DNA of 64,000 bases from Loktanella sp. DSM 29012 (GTDB taxonomy: Bacteria > Pseudomonadota > Alphaproteobacteria > Rhodobacterales > Rhodobacteraceae), in contig NZ_FOEJ01000006.1 of NCBI RefSeq assembly GCF_900110705.1, positions 62,001 through 126,000 on the forward strand. Direction: 5' to 3'. Positions 20,326 to 29,272 of this stretch are shown piece after piece (the first letter of the stretch is position 1; every line of letters begins with the position of its first letter). A program made the position numbers and the translations under genes. The notes below the pieces were generated by a model that did not search any database, was not told the DNA's origin, and was given only the letters and a program-made list of their open reading frames with translations.

Positions 20326-21383
20326 AACTGTCCGATTTCGATTTCGACCTGCCCGAGGACCTGATTGCAACCCGTCCTGCGCGTCCGCGGACGGCCGCGC
20401 GGCTGCTGGTGGCGACACCTGACAGACTGGACGACCGCCGGGTCAGTGATCTGGTCGATCTGCTGCAACCCGGCGACCGTCTGGTGCTGAATGATACCAA
20501 GGTGATCCCGGCGCGGCTGACCGGCACGCGCAGCCGCACCGGCGAGGCAGGCGAGACGACGGCGCGGATCGAGGTCACGCTGCTTGCCCCGCAGGCCATC
20601 GGTTGGACAGCGCTGGTCAAGCCGCTGAAAAAGGTGCGCGATGGCGAGGTGATCGTGTTTTCCGACACGCTTCGGGCCCGCGTGCTGGGACGTGCGGACG
20701 GTCAGGCGCATCTTGAATTCGACCTGACAGGCAGTGATTTCGACAAGGCGCTCGATCAGGCAGGACAGATGCCGTTGCCACCCTACATTGCCGCCCTGCG
20801 CCCCGCCGATGAGGCGGACCGCACGGATTACCAGACGGCCTGGGCGCGCACGTCCGGTGCTGTGGCGGCACCGACCGCATCGCTTCATTTCGACGAAGCC
20901 TTGTTGCAGGCGCTACGCGACAAGGGAGTGCAGTTTACATATGTCACCCTGCACGTCGGTGCGGGCACGTTCCTGCCGGTCAAGGTCGACGACATTGCGC
21001 AGCACAAGATGCATGCCGAATGGGGCGAGGTCACGGCCGAGGCGGCAGGCCAGATCAACGCGACCCGTGCTGCCGGGGGTCGGATCATTCCCGTGGGCAC
21101 GACCGCGCTGCGCCTGATCGAAACGGCAGCAACCGATGACGGGGTTCAGCCGTGGACGGGTGATACCGACATTTTCATCACGCCGGGGTTCCGGTTGCGT
21201 GCGGCTGATGCGCTGATGACCAATTTCCATCTGCCGAAATCCACGCTGATGATGCTGGTATCGGCAGTCATGGGCGTCGACCGCGTGCGCGACATCTACG
21301 CGCATGCGATTTCACAGCGTTACCGCTTTTTCTCTTACGGGGATTCGTCGTTGTTGTTGCCGGGTGGCGATCCTAGCGGTTGA
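20322..21383 (+). CDS. queA: S-adenosylmethionine:tRNA ribosyltransferase-isomerase
   Basis: 353 residues, full length. QueA moves the ribosyl part of SAM to preQ1-modified tRNA to make epoxyqueuosine. Family motifs are visible: [13 protein letters not shown] near the start, [21 protein letters not shown], and the C-terminal [11 protein letters not shown]. It is translationally coupled to the AsmA-like gene. Its 3' end overlaps the converging PG-binding-like gene by 11 bp. The other queuosine genes are not in this window. Confidence 0.96.
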   Translation: MKLSDFDFDLPEDLIATRPARPRTAARLLVATPDRLDDRRVSDLVDLLQPGDRLVLNDTKVIPARLTGTRSRTGEAGETTARIEVTLLAPQAIGWTALVKPLKKVRDGEVIVFSDTLRARVLGRADGQAHLEFDLTGSDFDKALDQAGQMPLPPYIAALRPADEADRTDYQTAWARTSGAVAAPTASLHFDEALLQALRDKGVQFTYVTLHVGAGTFLPVKVDDIAQHKMHAEWGEVTAEAAGQINATRAAGGRIIPVGTTALRLIETAATDDGVQPWTGDTDIFITPGFRLRAADALMTNFHLPKSTLMMLVSAVMGVDRVRDIYAHAISQRYRFFSYGDSSLLLPGGDPSG

Positions 21384-21945
21384 ACAGGCGCAGCAGCGTT
21401 CGCTGATCCGGCAGTCCCGTCGGTTCGAGTGCGTTGTCGGTCTGGAACGCGGCGATCGCATCGGTCAGGCCCGCATCGCCGTCGGCCACGTCATAATCCA
21501 GCGCCGTCAATGCATCGCGCACGCCCTGTGCCACAGCGGTGTAGACTTGGATGCTTTCCTCGTCCGCGGTCAGGGTAAGCGGCTCACTCGCCTCGGTCAG
21601 TTTGACCGCGTCCAGCTGTCGGATCAGGCGGCGCAGCGCCTCGAAGAAGGGCACATCGGGGTTCTGACGGCAGTATGTGCCGACCTGCGCGAGGATCAGG
21701 CTCTCTGATTGCCACGGGGTCATGTCGAATGTTCCCGGTGCCAACGCGTTGGTCGCAGTCAGATAGCCCGATGCCCAGCTGCCAAAACCGGCAACCAGTG
21801 CGGTGTCGCCCGCATCATTCGCGGCAACCAGGACCGAACACCGCCCGACGCCGATCCCGTCAACGGCAAACCTGTTTTCGCTGTCGGCCGCCATGGCGGT
21901 CAGCGGGGCAAGGGCGGTGATCAGGGCAAGGCTGCGCAGTAACAT
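21373..21945 (-). CDS. Secreted protein with C-terminal PG-binding-like domain
   Basis: 190 residues from the ATG at 21945, chosen because GGAG lies 7 bp upstream and the sequence begins with a signal peptide (about 1-19). The middle part (about 20-110) has a GYLTATN segment, a Trp and two Cys (GRCSV and [10 protein letters not shown]) and resembles small Rap1a/HdeA-like periplasmic proteins. The last 45 residues match the PG_binding_1 pattern (LDYDV, then [15 protein letters not shown]), which binds peptidoglycan. I do not recognise a named family; a periplasmic wall-associated role is inferred. Confidence 0.72.
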   Translation of the reverse strand: MLLRSLALITALAPLTAMAADSENRFAVDGIGVGRCSVLVAANDAGDTALVAGFGSWASGYLTATNALAPGTFDMTPWQSESLILAQVGTYCRQNPDVPFFEALRRLIRQLDAVKLTEASEPLTLTADEESIQVYTAVAQGVRDALTALDYDVADGDAGLTDAIAAFQTDNALEPTGLPDQRTLLRLFNR

Positions 21946-22217
21946 CTGGTGGCTCCGTCGTTCGGTGTGATGCGTTCGGCTGTGCCCTAACGGATTGTCG
22001 GGTGGCGGAACAGGCACCGCTCGCGGCTAAGCGATCAACCGCCTGCAACCCGTGGCACAATACGACCCCTCAAATGCGACTTGCGACATGAGCCGGCAGA
22101 AACACGCGAACTGTCACGAAGCCTTTGCCACAATCTGTTGCAAAGTGTTGACAACCTTCGCCATGACGGCGACGGGGGCACCTGACTGACTGCGTCACTG
22201 ATTGAAAGGGCCGCGCC

Positions 22218-23525
22218 ATGATCAACGTATTTACCTCGTCCTGGGCGCTGTTCCTTGGCATGTTCATGCTGATGATCGGCAACGGTCTGCAAGGCACGCT
22301 GCTGGGTCTGCGCGGCGAAATCGAAGGTTTCAGCACGCTGCAGATCTCGATCGTGATGTCGGGCTATTTCATGGGGTTTCTGTTTGCCTCGAAAACGGTG
22401 CCGGAACTGATCCGCAGGGTCGGTCATGTGCGGGTCTTTGCGGCGCTGGGATCGACCATCTCGGCTGTGCTGATCCTGTATCCCGTGCTGGCCGATCCGA
22501 TTTCCTGGACCGTTGGCCGTGTGGTGATCGGGTTCTGTTTCTGCGGTGTCTATGTCACCGCCGAAAGCTGGCTGAACGATGCCTCGTCGAACGAGACGCG
22601 CGGGCAGGCGTTGTCGCTGTACATGATCGTGCAGATGGCGGGCATCGTCACGGCGCAATTCGTCATCACGCGGGGTGACGTGTCGGGCTATACGCTGTTC
22701 ATCGTGTCGAGTGCGCTGGTGTCGATGGCCTTTGCTCCGATCCTCTTGTCGATCAAGCCGATGCCGGCATTCGGTCGCACCAAACCGATGAAGGTCACGC
22801 AGCTGATCAAGACCTCGCCGCTGGCCTGCGTTGGAATGTTCCTGCTGGGTGGGGTGTTTTCCGCACAGTTCGGCATGTCGGCGGTCTATGGCGCGCGGGC
22901 AGGGTTCAGCGTCGCGCAGATTTCGTTGTTCGTGTCGGGGATCTACACGGCGGCGCTGATCGCGCAGTATCCGATCGGCTGGCTGTCCGACCGTCTGGAC
23001 CGGCGTATCCTGATCATCGGTGTCGCCTTCGTCGGCGGTCTGGGGTCATTGATCGCAGGATTCTTTCCGGCATCCTACACCCTCGCGTTGCTGTCGGGGG
23101 CGTTGGTGGGTGGTACGTCCAACCCGCTGTATGCGCTGCTGATCGCCTATTGCAACGACTACCTCGAACGCGAGGATATGGCGGCTGCATCGGGTGGTTT
23201 GCTGTTCGTGAACGGCGTGGGCGCGATCCTGGGACCTATCACCCTGGGCTATATGCTCGATATGATCGGACCCGCCGGATACTGGTTTTTCCTTGCGTTC
23301 CTGATGATCGTGATGGGTGCCTATGGTCTGGTGCGGATGGTTCAGCGTGAACGCAACGCCGACGAATTCGATCAGGTCAGCTATTCCGCGCTGAGCCCGT
23401 CGACGACGCCGATCGTCACCGAGATGGCGCAAGAGGTTTACATCGACAACGAGGAAACCGCTGCCGAGCACGCCCTCACCGAAAGAGACGAAGACGACAC
23501 AGCCGCGACACCCCCGGTCAGCTGA
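22218..23525 (+). CDS. MFS transporter, YcaD-like
   Basis: 435 residues with 12 predicted helices and an unusual acidic C-terminal tail of about 55 residues (rich in Glu, Asp and Thr). The N-terminal half resembles YcaD/UMF-type carriers (GNGLQGTLLGLRGE; YVTAESWLNDAS). An RG-type loop (DRLDRRIL) is present between later helices. The substrate is unknown. The ATG follows GAAAGG. The 270 bp upstream holds no gene; a TTGACA at 22148-22153 has no matching -10 element. Confidence 0.85.
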   Translation: MINVFTSSWALFLGMFMLMIGNGLQGTLLGLRGEIEGFSTLQISIVMSGYFMGFLFASKTVPELIRRVGHVRVFAALGSTISAVLILYPVLADPISWTVGRVVIGFCFCGVYVTAESWLNDASSNETRGQALSLYMIVQMAGIVTAQFVITRGDVSGYTLFIVSSALVSMAFAPILLSIKPMPAFGRTKPMKVTQLIKTSPLACVGMFLLGGVFSAQFGMSAVYGARAGFSVAQISLFVSGIYTAALIAQYPIGWLSDRLDRRILIIGVAFVGGLGSLIAGFFPASYTLALLSGALVGGTSNPLYALLIAYCNDYLEREDMAAASGGLLFVNGVGAILGPITLGYMLDMIGPAGYWFFLAFLMIVMGAYGLVRMVQRERNADEFDQVSYSALSPSTTPIVTEMAQEVYIDNEETAAEHALTERDEDDTAATPPVS

Positions 23526-23603
23526 GGCTTGCGCGGTGCGCGCGGATTTGCTTGGGTCTGTAACACTTTGGCCCTGAACAGGGCCTACGCGGAGGGCGTT
23601 TTG

Positions 23604-24179
23604 ATGATTACACCACAGGATGTGTTGCGGTTCTGGCTCGAGGAATGTGACCCGGCGGATTGGTACCGACAGGACGATGCGCTGGATGCCAAGATCCGCG
23701 AGACGTTCATGGATCGCTGGCAAGAGGCAGAGGACGGCGGGTTGGGCCTGTGGCTGACATGCCCGTCAGAGGCGCTTGCCTATATCATTTTGACGGATCA
23801 GTTCCCGCGCAACATGTTTCGCGGTGACGGGCGGTCCTTTGCAACCGACCATCTGGCGCGGTCGGCGGCAAAAATGGCGATCGACCGCGATTGGGATCTG
23901 CGGATCGACCCGCCGGCAAGACAGTTCTTTTATTTGCCGCTGATGCATTCCGAAAATCTGACGGACCAGGATCGTGCCGTTCGGCTGCTGCATGCGCGGA
24001 TGCCGGAGGGTGACAATGGTGTGTACGCGCAAGCGCACCGCGAGGTGATCCGTGAATTCGGTAGGTTCCCGTATCGCAATGCAGCGCTCGATCGCACCAG
24101 CACCAAGGCCGAGGTCGATTATCTGGCAAACGGCGGCTATGGTCTGACCTTGCGTAAGCTGCAGGCGGACGAAGCCTGA
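23604..24179 (+). CDS. DUF924 family protein
   Basis: 191 residues, all-helical. The signature GRFPYRNAALDR near the C-terminus and the internal DQFPRNMFRG mark DUF924, a TPR-like fold of unknown biochemical function found widely in proteobacteria. The start at 23604 is supported by GGAGGG about 8 bp upstream; the frame continues 25 codons upstream but lacks a ribosome binding site there. It lies 78 bp after the MFS gene on the same strand and may be co-transcribed. Confidence 0.87.
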   Translation: MITPQDVLRFWLEECDPADWYRQDDALDAKIRETFMDRWQEAEDGGLGLWLTCPSEALAYIILTDQFPRNMFRGDGRSFATDHLARSAAKMAIDRDWDLRIDPPARQFFYLPLMHSENLTDQDRAVRLLHARMPEGDNGVYAQAHREVIREFGRFPYRNAALDRTSTKAEVDYLANGGYGLTLRKLQADEA

Positions 24180-24191
24180 AACTTCGGGTTG

Positions 24192-24207
24192 CCCTTGGCC
24201 ACAAGGG
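24192..24207 (+). terminator. Short hairpin after the DUF924 gene
   Basis: CCCTTG and CAAGGG pair around a GCCA loop 12 bp after the stop. There is no T-tract, so termination is uncertain. Confidence 0.35.
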
Positions 24208-24230
24208 TCATATAGTTGGGTCAGGACATT

Positions 24231-24248
24231 TAGTTCAACGTTAAACTA
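24231..24248. promoter_or_regulatory. 18-bp palindrome upstream of lpdA
   Basis: TAGTTCAACGTTAAACTA is symmetrical in 8 of 9 base pairs, centred on ACGT, and ends 22 bp before the lpdA ATG. Its position suits an operator or an element around the transcription start. I cannot assign it to a known regulator. Confidence 0.45.
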
Positions 24249-24270
24249 TTCTTGCTCAGGGAGCCGCGAC

Positions 24271-25665
24271 ATGGCCGCACAAAATTTCGACGTGATCGTG
24301 ATCGGGGCTGGTCCCGGCGGCTACGTGGCCGCGATCCGTGCGGCCCAACTGGGTCAGAAGGTCGTGATCGTCGAGCGCGAACACATGGGCGGCATCTGCC
24401 TGAACTGGGGCTGCATCCCGACCAAGGCGTTGCTGCGATCATCAGAGGTGTTCCACCTGATGCACCGGGCCAAGGAATTCGGCCTGTCGGTTGAAAAACC
24501 AAGCTTTGACCTGGCGGCCGTGGTCAAGCGGTCGCGCAATGTCGCAGGGCAACTGTCGTCCGGCATCGGCCACCTGATGAAAAAGAACAAGATCACCACG
24601 ATCATGGGCGAGGCCCGGATCACCGCCAAGGGCAAGGTCAGCGTCAAGACCGACAAGGGCGAAGAACAACTGGAGGCAAAGAACATCGTTCTGGCCACCG
24701 GTGCGCGTGCACGCAATCTGCCCGGCCTCGAGGCCGACGGCGACCGCGTCTGGAATTACAAGCACGCCTTGCAGGCACCCCGCATGCCCGAAAAACTGCT
24801 GGTCATCGGGTCGGGTGCCATCGGGATCGAATTCGCCAGCTTCTTCAACACCATGGGTGCCGATACCACGGTGGTCGAGGTGATGGACCGCGTGCTGCCC
24901 GTCGAGGACGCCGAGATCAGCAAGTTCGCCAAGAAGCAGTTCGAAAAGCAGGGCATGAAGATCATGGAGAAATCCGTGGTCAAGCAGTTGGACCGCGCCA
25001 AGGACAAGGTGACCGCCCATATCGAAAGCAAGGGCAAGGTCGAAAAGATGGAATTCGACACGGTGATTTCCGCCGTGGGGATCGTGGGCAACGTTGAAAA
25101 CCTCGGGCTGGAGGCGTTGGGCGTCAAGATCGACCGCACCCATGTGGTCACCGATGAATATTGCCGCACGGGCGTCGACGGTCTGTTCGCCATCGGCGAT
25201 ATCGCGGGCGCGCCCTGGCTTGCGCACAAGGCGTCCCACGAGGGCGTCATGGTGGCGGAACTGATCGCAGGCAAACATCCGCACCCCGTGAAACCCGAGA
25301 GCATCGCGGGCTGTACCTACTGCCATCCGCAGGTGGCATCCGTCGGCTATACAGAGGCGAAGGCCAAGGAGCTTGGCCATGACATCAAGGTTGGCCGGTT
25401 CCCGTTTATCGGCAATGGCAAGGCCATCGCGCTGGGTGAACCCGAAGGCATGGTCAAGACGATCTTTGATGCAAAAACCGGCGAACTGCTGGGTGCCCAC
25501 ATGGTCGGCGCGGAAGTGACCGAGCTGATCCAGGGCTATGTCGTTGGCCGCCAGCTGGAGACCACCGAAGAAGACCTGATGAACACCGTGTTTCCGCATC
25601 CCACCCTGTCGGAAATGATGCACGAAAGCGTGCTGGACGCCTACGGTCGCGTTATTCACATGTAA
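24271..25665 (+). CDS. lpdA: Dihydrolipoyl dehydrogenase
   Basis: 464 residues, the E3 flavoprotein of 2-oxoacid dehydrogenase or glycine cleavage complexes; it reoxidises dihydrolipoamide with NAD+. The FAD site is GAGPGGYVAAIRA (12-24), the redox disulfide is Cys43/Cys48 in GGICLNWGCIPTK, the NAD site is GSGAIGIEFASF, and the catalytic His sits in FPHPTLSEMMHE near the end. No lipoyl domain is fused. E1 and E2 genes are absent nearby, so it is a stand-alone copy of unknown complex. A palindrome lies upstream and a hairpin repeat directly follows. Confidence 0.95.
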   Translation: MAAQNFDVIVIGAGPGGYVAAIRAAQLGQKVVIVEREHMGGICLNWGCIPTKALLRSSEVFHLMHRAKEFGLSVEKPSFDLAAVVKRSRNVAGQLSSGIGHLMKKNKITTIMGEARITAKGKVSVKTDKGEEQLEAKNIVLATGARARNLPGLEADGDRVWNYKHALQAPRMPEKLLVIGSGAIGIEFASFFNTMGADTTVVEVMDRVLPVEDAEISKFAKKQFEKQGMKIMEKSVVKQLDRAKDKVTAHIESKGKVEKMEFDTVISAVGIVGNVENLGLEALGVKIDRTHVVTDEYCRTGVDGLFAIGDIAGAPWLAHKASHEGVMVAELIAGKHPHPVKPESIAGCTYCHPQVASVGYTEAKAKELGHDIKVGRFPFIGNGKAIALGEPEGMVKTIFDAKTGELLGAHMVGAEVTELIQGYVVGRQLETTEEDLMNTVFPHPTLSEMMHESVLDAYGRVIHM

Positions 25666-25668
25666 GGA

Positions 25669-25716
25669 TTGGGGGCGCTGCCCCCAAACCCCCGGGATAT
25701 TTTTGACCAGAAGAAG
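25669..25716 (+). repeat. Hairpin plus GATATTTTTGACCAGAAG repeat, copy 1
   Basis: A stem TTGGGGGC/GCCCCCAA (25669-25676 with 25680-25687) lies just after the lpdA stop. It is followed by C-rich sequence and the 21-bp core at 25696-25716 that recurs with one change at 38385-38405. Both copies lie just 3' of a plus-strand gene after an inverted repeat, so they may act as terminators. I associate this pattern with dispersed intergenic repeats of Rhodobacterales. Confidence 0.65.
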
Positions 25717-25741
25717 GATGGACGCCGCTGAATCTTGCGGT

Positions 25742-25756
25742 GTTCATTGTTTGTTC
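25742..25756. promoter_or_regulatory. LexA/SOS box of uvrA
   Basis: GTTC-N7-GTTC (25742-25745 and 25753-25756), the direct-repeat SOS box of alphaproteobacteria, 65 bp upstream of the uvrA ATG. LexA would repress uvrA until DNA damage. Confidence 0.85.
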
Positions 25757-25821
25757 ATTTTCGGGGCTGGCAAACGGCTGTTTGCTTGCTATCTGAGAGG
25801 GAACACTGCCTTGGGGGCGAT

Positions 25822-28680
25822 ATGGCCGAGCTGAAGAACATCGAAGTGCGCGGCGCGCGCGAACACAACCTCAAGAATATCGACGTGGATATACCGCGCG
25901 ATCAGCTGGTCGTGATTACCGGCCTGTCCGGGTCCGGCAAGTCTTCACTGGCGTTTGACACGATTTATGCCGAAGGCCAGCGGCGCTATGTCGAAAGCCT
26001 GAGTGCCTATGCGCGCCAGTTTCTGGACATGATGGAAAAGCCGGATGTGGATCACATCTCCGGCCTGTCGCCCGCCATTTCGATCGAACAGAAAACCACG
26101 TCGAAAAACCCGCGTTCGACAGTGGGCACGATCACCGAGATTTATGACTACATGCGCCTGCTGTTTGCGCGTGCAGGCACGCCCTATTCACCCGCGACCG
26201 GAATGCCCATCGAGGCGCAGCAGGTGCAGGACATGGTTGACCGTGTCATGGCGATGGAGGAGGGCACGCGCGGTTATCTGCTGGCCCCGATCATCCGCGA
26301 CCGCAAGGGGGAATACCGCAAGGAGTTTCTGGAACTGCGCAAGCAGGGATTCCAGCGGGTCAAGGTGGACGGGCAGTTCTACGAATTGGACGAACCGCCC
26401 ACGCTGGACAAGAAGTTCCGTCACGATATCGACGTGGTGGTCGACCGGATCGTGGTGCGCGAGGGGCTTGAGACGCGGCTGGCGGATTCGTTCCGCACGG
26501 CACTTGATCTGGCTGACGGGATCACGATCCTGGAAACCGCACCCAGTGAGGGTGAGCCGGAGCGCATCACGTTTTCCGAGAATTTCGCCTGCCCTGTCAG
26601 CGGGTTCACCATTCCCGAGATCGAGCCGCGGCTGTTTTCATTCAACGCGCCCGTGGGGGCCTGTCCCAAGTGTGACGGTCTGGGTGTCGAGCTGTTTTTC
26701 GACGAACAGCTTGTGGTGCCTGACGTCACATTGAAAATCGAGGATGGTGCGCTCGCCCCGTGGCGCAAGGGGAAATCGCCCTATTTCCTGCAAACCATCG
26801 AGGCGATCGCCAAACACTACGGGTTCAAGAAAACCGCGCGTTGGAAGGATCTGGACCCTGCTGTTCAGCAGGTGTTCCTGCGGGGATCGGGCAAGGAAGA
26901 GATCAAGTTCCGCTACGATGAGGGCGGGCGCGTCTATACAGTCAGCCGTCCCTTTGAGGGCGTCATTCCCAACATGGAACGCCGCTACCGCGAGACAGAC
27001 AGCAATTGGATCCGCGAAGAGTTCGAGCAGTTCCAGAACAACCGGCCTTGCGGTGCCTGTGGCGGATACCGGCTGCGCGAAGAGGCGCTGGCGATCAAGA
27101 TCGGCAAATTGCATATCGGTGAGATCGTGCAGATGTCCATCGCGGACGCCTATGACTGGTGTCTGGCGGTGCCCGATCAGCTTTCCAAGCAGAAAAACGA
27201 GATCGCGCGCGCGATCCTCAAGGAAATTCGCGAACGGCTGGGGTTCCTGAACAACGTCGGTCTGAACTATCTCAACATGGCGCGTAATGCGGGCACGCTG
27301 TCGGGTGGCGAAAGCCAGCGGATCAGGCTGGCCAGCCAGATCGGGTCCGGGTTGACGGGGGTTCTTTATGTGCTGGACGAGCCGAGCATCGGTCTGCACC
27401 AGCGTGACAACGATCGTTTGCTGACGACGCTGAAGAACCTGCGCGATCAGGGAAACACCGTCATCGTGGTCGAACACGACGAAGAAGCCATCCGCGAGGC
27501 GGATTACGTGTTCGATATCGGGCCAGGGGCCGGCGTGCATGGTGGACAGGTCGTGGCCAAGGGCACCCCGGCCGAGATCATGGCAAATGCGGATTCCGTA
27601 ACCGGCCAGTATCTGACCGGCACGCGTGAAATCGCGGTGCCCACGGAACGGCGCAAGGGCAGCGGCAAGAAACTGACGGTGGTCAAGGCGACGGGCAACA
27701 ACCTGCAAAACGTGACGGCTGATTTTCCATTGGGTAAATTCGTCTGCGTGACGGGCGTGTCGGGCGGCGGGAAATCGACGCTCACAATTGAAACCCTGTT
27801 CAAGAACGCCGCGATGAAGCTGAATGGTGCCCGCCAAGCCCCGGCCCCTTGCGAGACGATCAAGGGGTTCGAGCATCTGGACAAGGTGATCGACATCGAC
27901 CAGCGGCCCATCGGCCGGACGCCGCGTTCGAACCCTGCGACCTATACGGGGGCGTTCACGCCGATCCGCGATTGGTTCTCTGGTCTGCCAGAGGCCAAGG
28001 CGCGGGGCTACAAACCCGGACGGTTCAGTTTCAACGTCAAGGGCGGGCGCTGCGAGGCCTGTCAGGGTGATGGCGTCATCAAGATCGAGATGCACTTTCT
28101 GCCTGACGTCTATGTCACCTGCGAAACCTGCAAGGGCGCGCGCTATAACCGCGAGACGCTGGAAATCCGGTTCAAGGGCAAGAGCATCGCGGATGTGCTG
28201 GACATGACCGTCGAGGACGCGCAGGAATTTTTCAAGGCGGTGCCTTCGATCCGGACCAAGATGGATGCGCTGATGCGCGTGGGCCTGGGGTATATCAAGG
28301 TCGGCCAGCAGGCGACGACGCTTTCTGGCGGTGAGGCGCAGCGCGTTAAACTGTCAAAGGAACTGGCGCGCGCATCAACGGGTCGCACGCTGTACATACT
28401 CGACGAACCGACAACGGGTCTGCATTTCGAAGATGTGCGCAAGCTGTTGGAAGTGCTGCATGAACTGGTCGATCAGGGCAATTCGGTCGTGGTCATCGAA
28501 CACAATCTGGATGTGATCAAGACGGCGGATCACCTGATTGATATCGGACCAGAAGGCGGCGACGGGGGCGGTCGGATCGTCGCAGAGGGGACACCGGAGG
28601 AGGTCTCGGTCGTGGCCGAGAGTCATACGGGGCGCTATCTCAAGCCGATGCTGGATGCCAAGCGGGTTGCCGCAGAATAA
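25822..28680 (+). CDS. uvrA: Excinuclease ABC subunit A
   Basis: 952 residues. UvrA dimers scan DNA for bulky damage and load UvrB in nucleotide excision repair. Two ABC ATPase modules are present: Walker A GLSGSGKS (34-41) with later [12 protein letters not shown] and [12 protein letters not shown], then GVSGGGKST with [12 protein letters not shown]. Zinc-finger cysteine pairs occur in both halves ([32 protein letters not shown]). The start at 25822 replaces a longer upstream frame because family similarity begins there and the SOS box lies within that upstream stretch. Regulation by LexA is strongly suggested. Confidence 0.97.
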   Translation: MAELKNIEVRGAREHNLKNIDVDIPRDQLVVITGLSGSGKSSLAFDTIYAEGQRRYVESLSAYARQFLDMMEKPDVDHISGLSPAISIEQKTTSKNPRSTVGTITEIYDYMRLLFARAGTPYSPATGMPIEAQQVQDMVDRVMAMEEGTRGYLLAPIIRDRKGEYRKEFLELRKQGFQRVKVDGQFYELDEPPTLDKKFRHDIDVVVDRIVVREGLETRLADSFRTALDLADGITILETAPSEGEPERITFSENFACPVSGFTIPEIEPRLFSFNAPVGACPKCDGLGVELFFDEQLVVPDVTLKIEDGALAPWRKGKSPYFLQTIEAIAKHYGFKKTARWKDLDPAVQQVFLRGSGKEEIKFRYDEGGRVYTVSRPFEGVIPNMERRYRETDSNWIREEFEQFQNNRPCGACGGYRLREEALAIKIGKLHIGEIVQMSIADAYDWCLAVPDQLSKQKNEIARAILKEIRERLGFLNNVGLNYLNMARNAGTLSGGESQRIRLASQIGSGLTGVLYVLDEPSIGLHQRDNDRLLTTLKNLRDQGNTVIVVEHDEEAIREADYVFDIGPGAGVHGGQVVAKGTPAEIMANADSVTGQYLTGTREIAVPTERRKGSGKKLTVVKATGNNLQNVTADFPLGKFVCVTGVSGGGKSTLTIETLFKNAAMKLNGARQAPAPCETIKGFEHLDKVIDIDQRPIGRTPRSNPATYTGAFTPIRDWFSGLPEAKARGYKPGRFSFNVKGGRCEACQGDGVIKIEMHFLPDVYVTCETCKGARYNRETLEIRFKGKSIADVLDMTVEDAQEFFKAVPSIRTKMDALMRVGLGYIKVGQQATTLSGGEAQRVKLSKELARASTGRTLYILDEPTTGLHFEDVRKLLEVLHELVDQGNSVVVIEHNLDVIKTADHLIDIGPEGGDGGGRIVAEGTPEEVSVVAESHTGRYLKPMLDAKRVAAE

Positions 28681-28683
28681 GTA

Positions 28684-28715
28684 GGTCCGCATTCCGAGCC
28701 TCCGGAATGCGGACC
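28684..28715 (+). terminator. 13-bp hairpin after uvrA
   Basis: A perfect 13-bp inverted repeat (28684-28696 with 28703-28715) with a six-base loop lies 3 bp after the uvrA stop, between converging genes. Neither strand has a T-tract, so it may stop transcripts with Rho or protect 3' ends. Confidence 0.6.
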
Positions 28716-28743
28716 CTGACGATCAGATCACCTGCTTTGGGGC

Positions 28744-29097
28744 TCAGGTGACCGTGATCGAACCGGTCATGCGCGGGTGTACCGAGCAGATATATGAATA
28801 TGTTGCGGCCCCCGGAAAGGTCAGCTGCGACGATTGGCCTGCGTTCAGGCGCGGCGTCTTGAACGCACCGTTGTTGGCCGTTGCGTCATGAGGCGCGCGG
28901 TCTTCGTTTCTGAAAATCACGGTGTCGCCGGCCTTGATGGTGAGGTTCGCCGGATTGAACGCCATGTTCTGGATTGTCACGGTATGGGTCGTCGGCTGCG
29001 CATGGGCCGCGGCATAGGCGGTCGTCGCCATCAGTGGAACGGCGGCAGATGATGCCATTATGCGCAGGGCGCGGCGGCGGGTCATCGTATTGGACAT
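28744..29097 (-). CDS. Tat-exported cupredoxin (amicyanin/pseudoazurin-like)
   Basis: 117 residues, one plastocyanin-like domain. The N-terminus has a twin-arginine signal (TRRRALRIM, then a hydrophobic stretch to about residue 34). Type 1 copper ligands are complete: His70 in APHDA, Cys104, His107 and Met110 in YICSVHPRM. It is a blue copper electron carrier in the periplasm; partners are unknown. The start at 29097 follows a strong GAGGAGG. It is transcribed separately from mmsA upstream, which has its own terminator. Confidence 0.88.
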   Translation of the reverse strand: MSNTMTRRRALRIMASSAAVPLMATTAYAAAHAQPTTHTVTIQNMAFNPANLTIKAGDTVIFRNEDRAPHDATANNGAFKTPRLNAGQSSQLTFPGAATYSYICSVHPRMTGSITVT

Positions 29098-29213
29098 GTG
29101 ATATTTCCTCCTCAATGATTTGAACCACGATGATTGCGGGGAAATGGTTTCAGTCAGTGAAATTTTTTTGCGCGTGCTTTTGCTTTTTTGCCGGCTGTTT
29201 GTGCCGCCGAGGC

Positions 29214-29248
29214 AAAAAAAGGGTGACGCGCATTGCTGCGCGCCACCC
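29214..29248 (-). terminator. Intrinsic terminator of mmsA
   Basis: A 12-bp stem with one mismatch (29221-29232 with 29237-29248) and a TTGC loop, followed on the minus strand by seven T (A run at 29214-29220). It lies 25 bp after the mmsA stop. Confidence 0.88.
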
Positions 29249-29272
29249 TGTACATGATGATCTGATGCGTGA

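Noticed and set aside
22148-22176. TTGACA before the YcaD-like MFS gene as promoter
   Set aside because: No acceptable -10 element at 16-18 bp.
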